From G963665925 sp963665925 (lineage in GTDB: Bacteria > Bacillota > Clostridia > Peptostreptococcales > Acidaminobacteraceae): a stretch of 64,000 nucleotides of DNA. The notes beneath the pieces were generated by a model that worked only from the letters and a program-made list of their open reading frames with translations, was not told the DNA's origin and made no database searches. Positions 1-8,828 of the stretch are shown here, in pieces (the stretch's first letter is position 1; each line of letters begins with the position of its first letter). The stretch covers positions 992,001 to 1,056,000 of the forward strand of contig OY762511.1 of assembly GCA_963665925.1 (NCBI GenBank), given 5' to 3'. A program made the position numbers and the translations under genes.

Positions 1-3000
1 CCTGTAAATATAACGTTGCCTGATACGTCGGCTTTCTCTACCGCTACTGGCACTCCGCTCTCATCATAAAGCGTTACTGCAGCACCAGGTATAGCACCGG
101 TTACCGTAACCGTTTTTATACCATTTTCCGAACCCGTCACACTTGGCGCTTGAGGAATAACAATTAGGGTTCTTACTTTTTCAGCAGCCTTATTCCCTGT
201 ACTGTCTTCAACGTTGTATGTGATGTAATATCTACCCGGTTCAGAAGTGTTAACCTGGTTTACAGCCTTGATTTTATCTGTCAAGTCTCCCTCTTCAGGA
301 TCTTCAGCGTCTGCGCCTGCATCAGCGTAGAGTGCCCCTGCTACAAGTGTAATTTCCGCTTCACCTCTGAGTGTAATCACGGGCGCGCCCTTGTCTGCGC
401 CAACATCTACAGAATCCGATGCGTCTGACGCAACGCCATTTACAACCTGTGAAGCAGTATAATCATCTGCAGGTGTCACGTTCATAAAGATGACTTTCCC
501 TTTTGAATCTGCAGTTGCTGTATCCACTAGGTTGCCCTTTGCATCATACAGATTTACCTCAGCACCAGGTTCAGCACCTGTTACCGTTACTACTTTTTTA
601 CCATCCACCGAACCGGACACATTCAGGTCCATTGGTTTAATGATGAGCGTTCTTACTGCTTGCGCAAAATTGTCAGCTAAATCTTTCACATAATAAACAA
701 TGTTAAAAGTACCTGGTTCTTCAGGTGTGAAGCCTGTGAATATATCTATGGCACTTCCCGAAGTTATGTCAATTGCACTGCCTGATGTAACCTCAAGTTC
801 ACCAGATTCATTTACATAGATGGCATTTGTGCTGATCAGATTAAGTGCACTACCTGATGTAACTTCAATCGCAGTCCCAGATGTCGTTTGGATTGCTGAA
901 CCTGAAGTTGTCTTGTAGCTCACGCCAGTAATGAACGGATGTATTGTCAGCATCTTAAAGGTGATGTCACCTTCTTCAGCATCAATGGCAATTGCACCTG
1001 GGTCTCTATAAACTTCTCCCACCTTAGCTTCAAGATTGATTTTCCCATCCCTTGAAACCACTGTAAGGACTGGCGCATTCACATCTGGTTTTACGTCTAT
1101 TGAAACTGAACAATCTGATTCTACACCGCCAAGAGTCTGAGTAACATCATAACCATCATCTGGATCAACATCATCAAAACGTACATTTCCACTTGCATCT
1201 GCCGTTTTCTTTGCAAGCAGATTTCCAGCTTTATCATAAAGCTTGACTTCGGCGCCCGGTGTTGCCGACACCGTAACTGTCTTAAGTCCATCCACTGAGC
1301 CTGTGACCGCAGGCACAGCTGGTTTCACTGTCACCGTACGCGTCACTGGTGTCGCCGCGTTTCCAGATGCATCGGACACATTGTAAGTAATGGTATAGAC
1401 GCCCGGTGTGTTCACGTCCACCGCTGCAGCGTCATCTGTTATATCATCTGTCAGGTCTAGATCACCCGGCTGATCTGTCGCTGATGCGCCAGCATCTGTA
1501 TAAGCGTCACCAGCTGTCAGGGTCACTGTTTCATCACCTGTCAGCGTCAGGACTGGGGCTGTCGTATCCGGTCCAACATCTGCCGCGCTCGACGCATCTG
1601 AGCTTACACCATTTACGGTCTGCTTTACCGTGTAACCCTCATCTACAGAAACGTCTGTGAAGGTTACATTTCCTAAACCGTCTGCTGTTGTGCTCGAAAC
1701 CACATTGTTGTTTTTGTCATAAAGGGTAACCGTCGCACTTGGTGTCGCCCCTGTCACATCAAGGGTCTTCAAACCATTAACTGAGCCTGTTATCGTAGGT
1801 ACACCTGGTTTCACTGTCACCGTACGCGTCACTGGTGTCGCCGCGTTTCCAGACGCATCGGACACATTGTAAGTAATGATATAGACGCCCGGTGTGTTCA
1901 CGTCCACCGCTGCAGCGTCATCTGTTATATCGTCTGTCAGGTCTAGGTCACCCGGATGATCTGTCGCTAATGCGCCAGCATCTGTATAAGCGTCACCAGC
2001 TGTCAGGGTCACTGTTTCAGATCCTGTCAGCGTCAGGACTGGGGCTGTCGTATCCGGTCCAACATCTGCCGTGGTAGAAGCATCAGAGCTTACGCCATTT
2101 ACGGTCTGCTTTACCGTGTAACCCTCATCTACAGAAACGTCTGTAAAGGTTACCTTTCCTGAGCCGTCTGCTGTTGCACTTGCAACCACATTGTTGTTTT
2201 TGTCATAAAGTGTTACCGTCGCATTTGGTGTCGCCCCTGTCACATCAAGGGTCTTCAAACCATTAACTGAGCCTGTTATCGTAGGTACACCCGGTTTCAC
2301 TGTCACCGTACGCGTCACTGGTGTTGCCGCATTGCCTGTGGCATCTGACACATTGTAAGTAATGATATAGACGCCCGGTGTGTTCACGTCCACCGCTGCA
2401 GCGTCATCTGTTATATCGTCTGTCAGGTCTAGGTCACCCGGCTGATCTGTCGCTAATGCGCCAGCATCTGTATAAGCGTCACCAGCTGTCAGGGTCACTG
2501 TTTCAGATCCTGTCAGCGTCAGGACTGGTGCTGTCGTATCCGGTCCAACATCTGCCGTGGTAGAAGCATCTGAGCTTACGCCGTTTACGGTCTGCTTTAC
2601 CGTGTAGCCCTCATCTACAGAAACATCTGTAAAGGTTACCTTTCCTGAGCCGTCTGCTGTTGTGCTCGAAACCACATTGTTGTTTTTGTCATAAAGTGTT
2701 ACCGTCGCACTTGGTGTCGCCCCTGTCACATCAAGGGTCTTCAAACCATTAACTGAGCCTGTCACCGTAGGTACACCCGGTTTCACTGTCACCGTACGTG
2801 TCACTGGCGTTGCCGCGTTTCCAGATGCATCGGACACATTGTAGGTAATGATATAGACGCCCGGTGTGTTCACGTCCACCGCTGCAGCGTCATCTGTTAT
2901 ATCGTCTGTCAGGTCTAGGTCACCCGGCTGATCTGTCGCTGATGCGCCAGCATCTGTATAAGTGTCTCCAGCTGTCAGGGTCACTGTTTCAGATCCTGTC

Positions 3001-5150
3001 AGCGTCAGGACTGGTGCTGTCGTATCCGGTCCAACATCTGCCGTGGTAGAAGCATCAGAGCTTACGCCATTTACGGTCTGCTTTACCGTGTAACCCTCAT
3101 CTACAGAAACGTCTGTGAAGGTTACATTTCCTGAGCCGTCTGCTGTTGTGCTCGAAACCACATTGTTGTTTTTGTCATAAAGTGTTACCGTCGCACTTGG
3201 TGTCGCCCCTGTCACATCAAGGGTCTTCAAACCATTAACTGAGCCTGTCACCGTAGGTACACCCGGTTTCACTGTCACCGTACGTGTCACTGGCGTTGCC
3301 GCGTTTCCAGATGCATCGGACACATTGTAGGTAATGATATAGACGCCCGGTGTGTTCACGTCCACCGCTGCGGAATCATCTGTTATATCGTCTGTCAGGT
3401 CTAGGTCACCCGGCTGATCTGTCGCTGATGCACCGGCATCTGTATAAGTGTCTCCAGCTGTCAGGGTCACTGTTTCATCACCTGTCAGCGTCAGAACTGG
3501 TGCTGTCGTATCCGGTCCAACATCTGCCGTGGTAGAAGCATCAGAGCTTACGCCGTTTACGGTCTGCTTTACCGTGTAGCCCTCATCTACAGAAACGTCT
3601 GTGAAGGTTACCTTTCCTGAGCCGTCTGCTGTTGCACTTGCAACCACATTGTTGTTTTTGTCATAAAGTGTTACCGTCGCATTTGGTGTCGCCCCTGTCA
3701 CATCAAGGGTCTTCAAACCATTAACTGAGCCTGTTACTGTAGGCGCACCTGGTTTCACTGTCACCGTACGTGTCACTGGTGTCGCCGCATTTCCAGACGC
3801 ATCTGACACATTGTAAGTAATGATATAGACGCCCGGTGTGTTCACGTCCACCGCTGCAGCGTCATCTGTTATATCGTCTGTCAGGTCTAGGTCACCCGGC
3901 TGATCTGTCGCTGATGCGCCAGCATCTGTATAAGCGTCACCAGCTGTCAGGGTCACTGTTTCAGATCCTGTCAGCGTCAGGACTGGTGCTGTAAAGTCCT
4001 TAACCATATAAATCATGGCTACGTCGTTCTTAAGAATTGCACCATTTGTCGGATTTGTAATTTCTACGCGTGCAGTTGAATCAGTCACTTCAATAGTTGC
4101 TGTTGCAGAACCATCTTTAAACTGAATTTGACCACTCTGGATTGTCTGACCAGAGTCATTCAAGAGAGCATAATCAGCCAGTACTGTACCGTCAACACCA
4201 TAGCCACTTGAATCAGCTCGTGTTACGGTTACGATATTTGAATCATTCCATGAAACAAAATCCAATTCGCCTGGATCTGCCGCCTTGAATTTAACACTGT
4301 TCATTTTAATGAATACGTTCGAATCGTATGCATTATCCGAATAATCCGCAATAGCCAGCTTTACATATACCGGCTTTGTTGGGTCAATCGGCTCTGTTAC
4401 AGAAAATACGGACGTAAAGCCATCCATTTCAGAAGGCAAATTCAAAGATGTCTGACTTTTAGATGTCGAGTTGTTTCTGTAATAGGTCGAGTTGGTCTGA
4501 TAATTCACCGTGCCAATTTGAATTGTTGTCGATCCATCTGGTAATAGTGCAAGATTCTTGTAATTTGTTGGATTACCGCTTCCATCTGTATCCTGTGTCA
4601 CAAATAATCCAAAAACATCACTGTAATCAATGTATTCATTATGCTCTTCAGATGCCACAACATATTGGAATGAAATCTGTTTATCCATTTCAACATCTTC
4701 AGGCACTACACTGAAGGTTACTATTGTCTCATCTTTTAAGCTTGTCGATACCAAGCTATTTAAGTCTGCGTCGGTAGAATTGTCTCCCCAATTTGTAGAA
4801 GTATCACCCGTTGTATTGGTTGGGCCCTCAACAGACTTGGCATCTCCAGTACTCAATATGACACCGTCGGAGAAATCTACTATATTATCTCCGTCAACAA
4901 AGGTACCGATTGAAGATTTTGAACCTTCACTATGGCTCTTAATAGTGATATCACTGCCAATAGTGATTCCATCTTCAACCATCGCCTCAATTATTTCCAA
5001 TTTTGCGGCATTGTCGCTATTACTGATTATCTTGTTCGTGACAGTTGCCCCGTTAACGGGATCAGCATAACTGATTCCATACGTTACTGAGACTACCATC
5101 ATGAGCATGACAAAAACAGCGAACATACGCCCCCATAGCTTGTTTCGCAT
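1..5150 (-). CDS. Giant secreted surface protein with choice-of-anchor-L N-terminus and Ig-like repeats (partial, C-terminus beyond window)
   Basis: The frame is open from an ATG at 5150 to the left edge, so at least 1716 residues are encoded and the C-terminus is missing. The start follows an AGGTG ribosome binding site. Residues 1-29 form a signal peptide (MRNKLWGRMF, a hydrophobic core, then SYA). Residues about 30-260 resemble the choice-of-anchor-L domain of extracellular proteins, with phrases such as DNIVDFSDGVILSTG and QYVVASEEHNEYIDYSDVFG. From about residue 386 the protein is a string of beta-sandwich modules: a DUF5011/HYR-like unit (PVLTLTGDETVTLTAGDTY, then GVYIITYNVSDASGNA) alternating with a second Ig-like unit (SVNGLKTLDVTGATP). 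It is probably a cell-surface adhesin or structural protein. The anchoring signal (LPXTG, SLH or other) would lie beyond the window. The function is not otherwise known. Confidence 0.9.
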   Translation of the reverse strand, partial: MRNKLWGRMFAVFVMLMMVVSVTYGISYADPVNGATVTNKIISNSDNAAKLEIIEAMVEDGITIGSDITIKSHSEGSKSSIGTFVDGDNIVDFSDGVILSTGDAKSVEGPTNTTGDTSTNWGDNSTDADLNSLVSTSLKDETIVTFSVVPEDVEMDKQISFQYVVASEEHNEYIDYSDVFGLFVTQDTDGSGNPTNYKNLALLPDGSTTIQIGTVNYQTNSTYYRNNSTSKSQTSLNLPSEMDGFTSVFSVTEPIDPTKPVYVKLAIADYSDNAYDSNVFIKMNSVKFKAADPGELDFVSWNDSNIVTVTRADSSGYGVDGTVLADYALLNDSGQTIQSGQIQFKDGSATATIEVTDSTARVEITNPTNGAILKNDVAMIYMVKDFTAPVLTLTGSETVTLTAGDAYTDAGASATDQPGDLDLTDDITDDAAAVDVNTPGVYIITYNVSDASGNAATPVTRTVTVKPGAPTVTGSVNGLKTLDVTGATPNATVTLYDKNNNVVASATADGSGKVTFTDVSVDEGYTVKQTVNGVSSDASTTADVGPDTTAPVLTLTGDETVTLTAGDTYTDAGASATDQPGDLDLTDDITDDSAAVDVNTPGVYIITYNVSDASGNAATPVTRTVTVKPGVPTVTGSVNGLKTLDVTGATPSATVTLYDKNNNVVSSTTADGSGNVTFTDVSVDEGYTVKQTVNGVSSDASTTADVGPDTTAPVLTLTGSETVTLTAGDTYTDAGASATDQPGDLDLTDDITDDAAAVDVNTPGVYIITYNVSDASGNAATPVTRTVTVKPGVPTVTGSVNGLKTLDVTGATPSATVTLYDKNNNVVSSTTADGSGKVTFTDVSVDEGYTVKQTVNGVSSDASTTADVGPDTTAPVLTLTGSETVTLTAGDAYTDAGALATDQPGDLDLTDDITDDAAAVDVNTPGVYIITYNVSDATGNAATPVTRTVTVKPGVPTITGSVNGLKTLDVTGATPNATVTLYDKNNNVVASATADGSGKVTFTDVSVDEGYTVKQTVNGVSSDASTTADVGPDTTAPVLTLTGSETVTLTAGDAYTDAGALATDHPGDLDLTDDITDDAAAVDVNTPGVYIITYNVSDASGNAATPVTRTVTVKPGVPTITGSVNGLKTLDVTGATPSATVTLYDKNNNVVSSTTADGLGNVTFTDVSVDEGYTVKQTVNGVSSDASSAADVGPDTTAPVLTLTGDETVTLTAGDAYTDAGASATDQPGDLDLTDDITDDAAAVDVNTPGVYTITYNVSDASGNAATPVTRTVTVKPAVPAVTGSVDGLKTVTVSATPGAEVKLYDKAGNLLAKKTADASGNVRFDDVDPDDGYDVTQTLGGVESDCSVSIDVKPDVNAPVLTVVSRDGKINLEAKVGEVYRDPGAIAIDAEEGDITFKMLTIHPFITGVSYKTTSGSAIQTTSGTAIEVTSGSALNLISTNAIYVNESGELEVTSGSAIDITSGSAIDIFTGFTPEEPGTFNIVYYVKDLADNFAQAVRTLIIKPMDLNVSGSVDGKKVVTVTGAEPGAEVNLYDAKGNLVDTATADSKGKVIFMNVTPADDYTASQVVNGVASDASDSVDVGADKGAPVITLRGEAEITLVAGALYADAGADAEDPEEGDLTDKIKAVNQVNTSEPGRYYITYNVEDSTGNKAAEKVRTLIVIPQAPSVTGSENGIKTVTVTGAIPGAAVTLYDESGVPVAVEKADVSGNVIFT
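748..915 (-). repeat. Short TSGSAI-type peptide repeats inserted in an Ig-like module
   Basis: Read on the minus strand in the surface-protein frame, this stretch encodes TTSGSAIQ, TTSGTAIE, VTSGSALN, then a spacer, then VTSGSAID and ITSGSAID. This is five copies of a seven-residue unit with the pattern [TVI]-T-S-G-[ST]-A-[IL]. It lies between two ordinary Ig-like modules and breaks their spacing. A beta-solenoid-like insert is possible, but I have no direct evidence for a fold. Confidence 0.75.
1321..3993 (-). repeat. Tandem 486-bp coding repeats (162-residue Ig-like pair)
   Basis: The phrase starting GGTTTCACTGTCACCG recurs at 1321, 1807, 2293, 2779, 3265 and 3751, each exactly 486 bases apart. 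This gives five full periods and a sixth partial one. The copies differ at only scattered bases and stay in frame with the surface protein. Each period encodes two beta-sandwich modules of about 80 residues. Copies to the left of 1321 are clearly related in protein but diverged in DNA. Confidence 0.95.
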
Positions 5151-5674
5151 AAATCACACCTCGTATAAACTTCGTCTTTTGCTACATTTTTAACAAACAG
5201 TTATATATATGTAATGCGCCTTTGAAAAACGTTGAATGAGCTCTTTTATGTTTTTATACTCATCAAACGAAAATCGCACAAAACATATTATAGCACAGGA
5301 ATTCTCAGTCTTACTGGTAAACTTAATTAACAGCATTTCAGGAGAAGAAACCGGCACACTCCTTATATTTCAGTTACTGTAAATCCCTTTACAGAAAATA
5401 CGGTCTGTACTTTTAGTAAATTTAACTACAAAATCCTTATCTTTGGAAATTCAGTGCCAATCGTTGAACAATGTGAAAACGTATTCTTATTAAAGCAAGT
5501 GAATAGATGTAGCGCTATTCATTCCCGAGAATGTGGACACATATCCAAAATACGCTGCCAATGGACTTCACATTTTATGCTCAGTTTTACTTGCATCTCA
5601 TTTACCGCTATACTAAACTAACAATGCATATACAAATACATGTTTACCTACACTTATGAAATAAGGAGAACAAT
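5151..5674. other. Intergenic region, 524 bp, divergent upstream region
   Basis: This AT-rich stretch lies between the divergent surface-protein gene and a small plus-strand gene. It must hold the promoters of both. One candidate plus-strand promoter is listed separately. I see no convincing gene, terminator or RNA structure in the rest. Confidence 0.5.
5586..5614 (+). promoter_or_regulatory. Candidate sigma-A promoter for the small gene at 5675
   Basis: TTTACT (5586-5591), a 17-base spacer and TATACT (5609-5614) lie about 60 bases upstream of the start codon. The -35 box matches the consensus at 4 of 6 positions and the -10 box at 5 of 6. This is prediction from sequence only. Confidence 0.4.
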
Positions 5675-5944
5675 ATGTTTCGACTCTGGGGAAAAATAAT
5701 AAAAAACAACAACATCATCCGCGATACTGTCTTTGAAATGAATTCACCGGAGCTAAGTCTTGACGAGAAGGTCGACCAGGGCGTAGAGTCTCTTTGCTAT
5801 CATTTCGACATCCAAAAGCCCATGTGGTTTAACGACAACAGCAAGGATTTTTCACTTATTGGAAAAACCCGTTTCATGGATCAGCATTTTATAGAAACCA
5901 TTGATTTTGACTGCTTTGAGATAGAGATCATCGAGACAAAATAG
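5675..5944 (+). CDS. Small protein of unknown function (89 aa)
   Basis: This ORF starts with ATG after a good AAGGAG ribosome binding site and is followed at once by a terminator hairpin, so it looks like a real single-gene transcript. The protein is soluble and slightly acidic, with no signal peptide or membrane segment. It has aromatic-rich phrases (LCYHFDIQKPMWF, then DFDCFEIEIIE). I do not recognise a family. The neighbours (surface protein, YczE-type membrane protein) give no clear hint of its role. Confidence 0.65.
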   Translation: MFRLWGKIIKNNNIIRDTVFEMNSPELSLDEKVDQGVESLCYHFDIQKPMWFNDNSKDFSLIGKTRFMDQHFIETIDFDCFEIEIIETK

Positions 5945-5954
5945 CAGGTGTATG

Positions 5955-5984
5955 AAAAACCTAGTCAAATTTAGGTTTTTTTTG
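5955..5984. terminator. Rho-independent terminator, probably bidirectional
   Basis: AAAAACCTA (5955-5963) pairs with TAGGTTTTT (5972-5980) and is followed by further T residues. It lies between convergent genes and overlaps the stop codon of the minus-strand gene ending at 5961. On the minus strand the stem also runs into a T tract. Confidence 0.75.
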
Positions 5985-6587
5985 CAGTAAGGCTGTGTGC
6001 TGAACTGTTTTCACATCAAATTTCAGCACCTTAAAAACACCCTGAATGACCGGTCCAATTCCAAACCCAATCAAAAGTGTGCCCAGACCAATCTTTGCAC
6101 CAAGCAAATAGCCAATGAGGAGAACCGACAATTCGATAGTGCCGCGCACAAGGCCGACAGGCTTGTCATATTCTCGTGTCAAAGCTACCATCAGGCCATC
6201 TCTTGGCCCTGTCCCAAAGGCAGAGCCTATATAAGAGTAGGTCCCAAATGCAAGCATAACCATTCCAATGAAAATCATGCCTATCCCTACCGGAATACTT
6301 TCTGCCATAGGAATCCAGTTCAGGCGAAAGAGCACATCGACAAATATTCCAACGAGAAAATTACTTGCAATGGTTCCAATTCCAATACTTTCTCTCAGCT
6401 GATAGGTCACCGCAATTATTGCACTTCCTACAAAGATACTTACCATACCAAAACTCAGCCCTGTTGTACGACTTAGCCCAATATGAAATGCCTCCCACGG
6501 CGCCAGGCCCAGGTCCGCATTGACCATCAATACAATTGCCAGTGCATACAACATAATCCCAATCATTAATCTACAATATCGAATCAT
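5961..6587 (-). CDS. YczE/YyaS/YitT-type integral membrane protein
   Basis: This 208-residue hydrophobic protein has about five membrane segments and the family hallmarks: an N-terminal YALAIVLMVNADLGLAPWEAFHIGLS stretch and a central YIGSAFGTGPRDGLM motif. YczE-family proteins are conserved Firmicutes membrane proteins with no firmly established biochemical role; transport or regulation of transport is often suggested. The start follows a G-rich GGGGGG ribosome binding site. A second, clearly homologous gene lies at 36285-36914 next to a MocR regulator. This copy has no regulator beside it and appears to be transcribed alone. Confidence 0.8.
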   Translation of the reverse strand: MIRYCRLMIGIMLYALAIVLMVNADLGLAPWEAFHIGLSRTTGLSFGMVSIFVGSAIIAVTYQLRESIGIGTIASNFLVGIFVDVLFRLNWIPMAESIPVGIGMIFIGMVMLAFGTYSYIGSAFGTGPRDGLMVALTREYDKPVGLVRGTIELSVLLIGYLLGAKIGLGTLLIGFGIGPVIQGVFKVLKFDVKTVQHTALLQKKPKFD

Positions 6588-6803
6588 AAGGTCCCCCCGC
6601 TATTTTCAAACCTATAACACAACGACGAAAACATTCTAGCACGCTGGAAGAACCTTTACCTGTATATCTCCATAACAAATAACCTCAGTTTATACGCATA
6701 CCAGCTCCACATGTCACACAGGCGTCATCAAAATACCCCACTCATGTCATACGAGTATGTATAATTAATGTTATAGCACCTGATATTTTGGGAGGGACAA
6801 ATC

Positions 6804-8591
6804 ATGTTTTACAAGTTGAGACATAAACTTATGCTGTCACTTATTCTAATCAGCGTTGTTTCCATTATTCCAACGGCCTATATCACCCTCAACGCCCTAG
6901 TTGAAAACTCCAAATCTCAAGCTGAGGAATTTGGGGAAAAATCTGCAGAATACAACTCCGAAATCATTCGTATCTGGCTGGGAGAGAAATCCAATGCCCT
7001 GACCGGACTCAGCCAAAAGCTCCGCCTGGCCCACAGCCTCTATACCAGGCAGCACTTAATGCAGTTGTTCTCTGATTCAAATCCAGATTTTATCAGTATA
7101 TTCTACGGTCTTGACGACAACACACTTATAGACGCCTACGGATGGGTTCCTGATGATTCCTATGATGTCATTTCAAGACCCTGGTATGAAAAAGCCCGGT
7201 ATCAGGACAAGTCCATTACAACTTCTGTTTACAGCGATGCAAACAAAAAAACCAATGTAACGGCCATCGCAACACCCATTCGCCTGGATGACATGTCCGG
7301 TGTCTTAGCTGCAAATATCGACATTCACTACCTTATAGAGCTCGTACAGGAAATTTCGTTTGGAAAGAGTGGATTTGCTGCACTTACCGATGACAATGGT
7401 GAAATTATAACCATTTCAGAATCAGAGCAGGGCTCTGATATTTTCAATGTGCTGAGTGACAATCGATCAAGTATGCTGCGAGAAGGTGTGCAGTACATCA
7501 CAATCAACAGTGCTGAGTACATAGTCGCCTCCTCAATTGTCGAAGGATTAGACTGGAATCTGATTCTCATATCCCCTATGAGCGATTTTCTGGACTCCGC
7601 ACTGGTGCTTCGACATAAGCTCATATACTGGACTTCTGCAATTCTGGCTCTGATTATTCTTGTCGATTTATATTTAGGCTACAACTTTTCAAAACCCATT
7701 GAAGGGCTCATGGAGTGCATTTCACGAATTGCACGTGGCAACTTTGACCAGAAAATTGACATCCGCTCTAAAGATGAAATCGGACATCTTGTTACTGAGC
7801 TTGAGAAAATGCGCATCAATCTCAAAAAGATATTTACGAGCATGCGGTATCAGAGCGATATGCTGGCCATGAACACTCAAAGTCTTTCTGAGCATATTGA
7901 AGGCATGCACATTGGCACGCATCGCTTCATGTCCATGCTTTCCCATGACATTAAGACACCCGTCACACTGATCAAAGGGTATTCCAAAGCCATCAGCCTG
8001 GGGATAACCGATCCCGAGAAGTTCAACATGTATATTGACCGCATTCATTACCGCTCCGAACAGATTGAGCAAATTGTTGAAGACATTCTTGATCATACAT
8101 ACGAAGTTCAAGACATTACTGTCAGAAAGAGCAGCATCACCTGCTCGGATTTTGCTTACCTGATTTTAAGCAATGCCAAGCAATATGTCATAAACCAGAA
8201 TAGGACCTTTAAAATGTTCATAGATTTTGGTTCACTTGCTGAGCTTAATAACCTTGAGGCTGACCTTGTGAAAATTCAGAGAATCGTCAATAATATTCTC
8301 TCCAATGCCATTAAATATTCCAGTGAAGATTCCACCATTGAACTGCATATCTATGAAGAAGACCATAAACTGGTAACAGTCATTCAAGATTATGGTTCAG
8401 GAATCGATCCAAAAGAGCTTGGCAAGATTTTCAACATGTTTTACAAGGCTGAAAACAGTAAGAAGGGCTATGGGCTAGGCCTATATATCATGAAAGCCCT
8501 CGTCACCGCCCATGACGGTGAAGTCATTCTGGAATCTGAACCAAATCACGGTACACGGTGTGGATTCGCGCTAGAAATCAAAGACGCATAG
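6804..8591 (+). CDS. Membrane sensor histidine kinase (Cache-HAMP-HisKA-HATPase)
   Basis: This 595-residue kinase has an N-terminal membrane segment (residues about 10-30), an extracellular dCache-like sensor (about 40-270, with the phrase SRPWYEKARYQDKS typical of Cache domains), a second membrane segment (about 275-295) and a HAMP linker. The phospho-acceptor motif SMLSHDIKTP follows, with His381. The ATPase domain shows N box (NNILSNAIKYS), G1 (DYGSGI), F box (FNMFYKAE) and G2 (GYGLGL). The start follows GGGAGG. No response regulator is adjacent, but an orphan OmpR-type regulator lies just beyond the TRAP operon at 11837-12541. The three units probably form one system sensing the TRAP substrate (inference from position). 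Cache sensors commonly bind small organic or amino acids. Confidence 0.9.
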   Translation: MFYKLRHKLMLSLILISVVSIIPTAYITLNALVENSKSQAEEFGEKSAEYNSEIIRIWLGEKSNALTGLSQKLRLAHSLYTRQHLMQLFSDSNPDFISIFYGLDDNTLIDAYGWVPDDSYDVISRPWYEKARYQDKSITTSVYSDANKKTNVTAIATPIRLDDMSGVLAANIDIHYLIELVQEISFGKSGFAALTDDNGEIITISESEQGSDIFNVLSDNRSSMLREGVQYITINSAEYIVASSIVEGLDWNLILISPMSDFLDSALVLRHKLIYWTSAILALIILVDLYLGYNFSKPIEGLMECISRIARGNFDQKIDIRSKDEIGHLVTELEKMRINLKKIFTSMRYQSDMLAMNTQSLSEHIEGMHIGTHRFMSMLSHDIKTPVTLIKGYSKAISLGITDPEKFNMYIDRIHYRSEQIEQIVEDILDHTYEVQDITVRKSSITCSDFAYLILSNAKQYVINQNRTFKMFIDFGSLAELNNLEADLVKIQRIVNNILSNAIKYSSEDSTIELHIYEEDHKLVTVIQDYGSGIDPKELGKIFNMFYKAENSKKGYGLGLYIMKALVTAHDGEVILESEPNHGTRCGFALEIKDA

Positions 8592-8673
8592 AGTTCGTTT
8601 GATTATGGATTTGACCCCCGTCTGACAACGGGCTCTACGCTGACATACTGTAGAACTACCATTCTTCAGTATG

Positions 8674-8699
8674 AAACTCCCTTTCGAGGGAGTTTTTTT
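8674..8699 (+). terminator. Rho-independent terminator after the histidine kinase
   Basis: AAACTCCC (8674-8681) pairs with GGGAGTTT (8688-8695) and runs into a T tract. It separates the kinase transcript from the TRAP operon, so the latter should have its own promoter between 8700 and 8829. Confidence 0.85.
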
Positions 8700-8828
8700 A
8701 TTACACGCTGTCATATAGAAAGCATTGCAGCGTCATAGACTGATATGAAAAGAACATTCCCCTGAAATCTTTGACGCGTAGACTAATAGACGATAACTCA
8801 ACAAGGTCAATATAAGGGGGAAGAAATA

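Noticed and set aside
1406..3535. Repeated plus-strand ORFs starting MCSRPPL in the 486-bp repeat region
   Set aside because: They recur only because the minus-strand surface-protein repeats recur. They lack ribosome binding sites, and the minus frame is open throughout with clear Ig-like protein.
1321..3993. CRISPR-like regular repeat spacing
   Set aside because: The period is 486 bases and the whole unit is conserved coding sequence; there are no short repeats with unique spacers and no cas genes.
5151..5674. A riboswitch or small RNA in the long divergent region
   Set aside because: No strong stem with a T tract or recognisable conserved core was found by eye on either strand.
5997..6476. 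159-codon plus-strand ORF opposite the YczE-type gene
   Set aside because: The minus strand encodes an evident membrane protein with family motifs; the plus ORF has no ribosome binding site or recognisable features.
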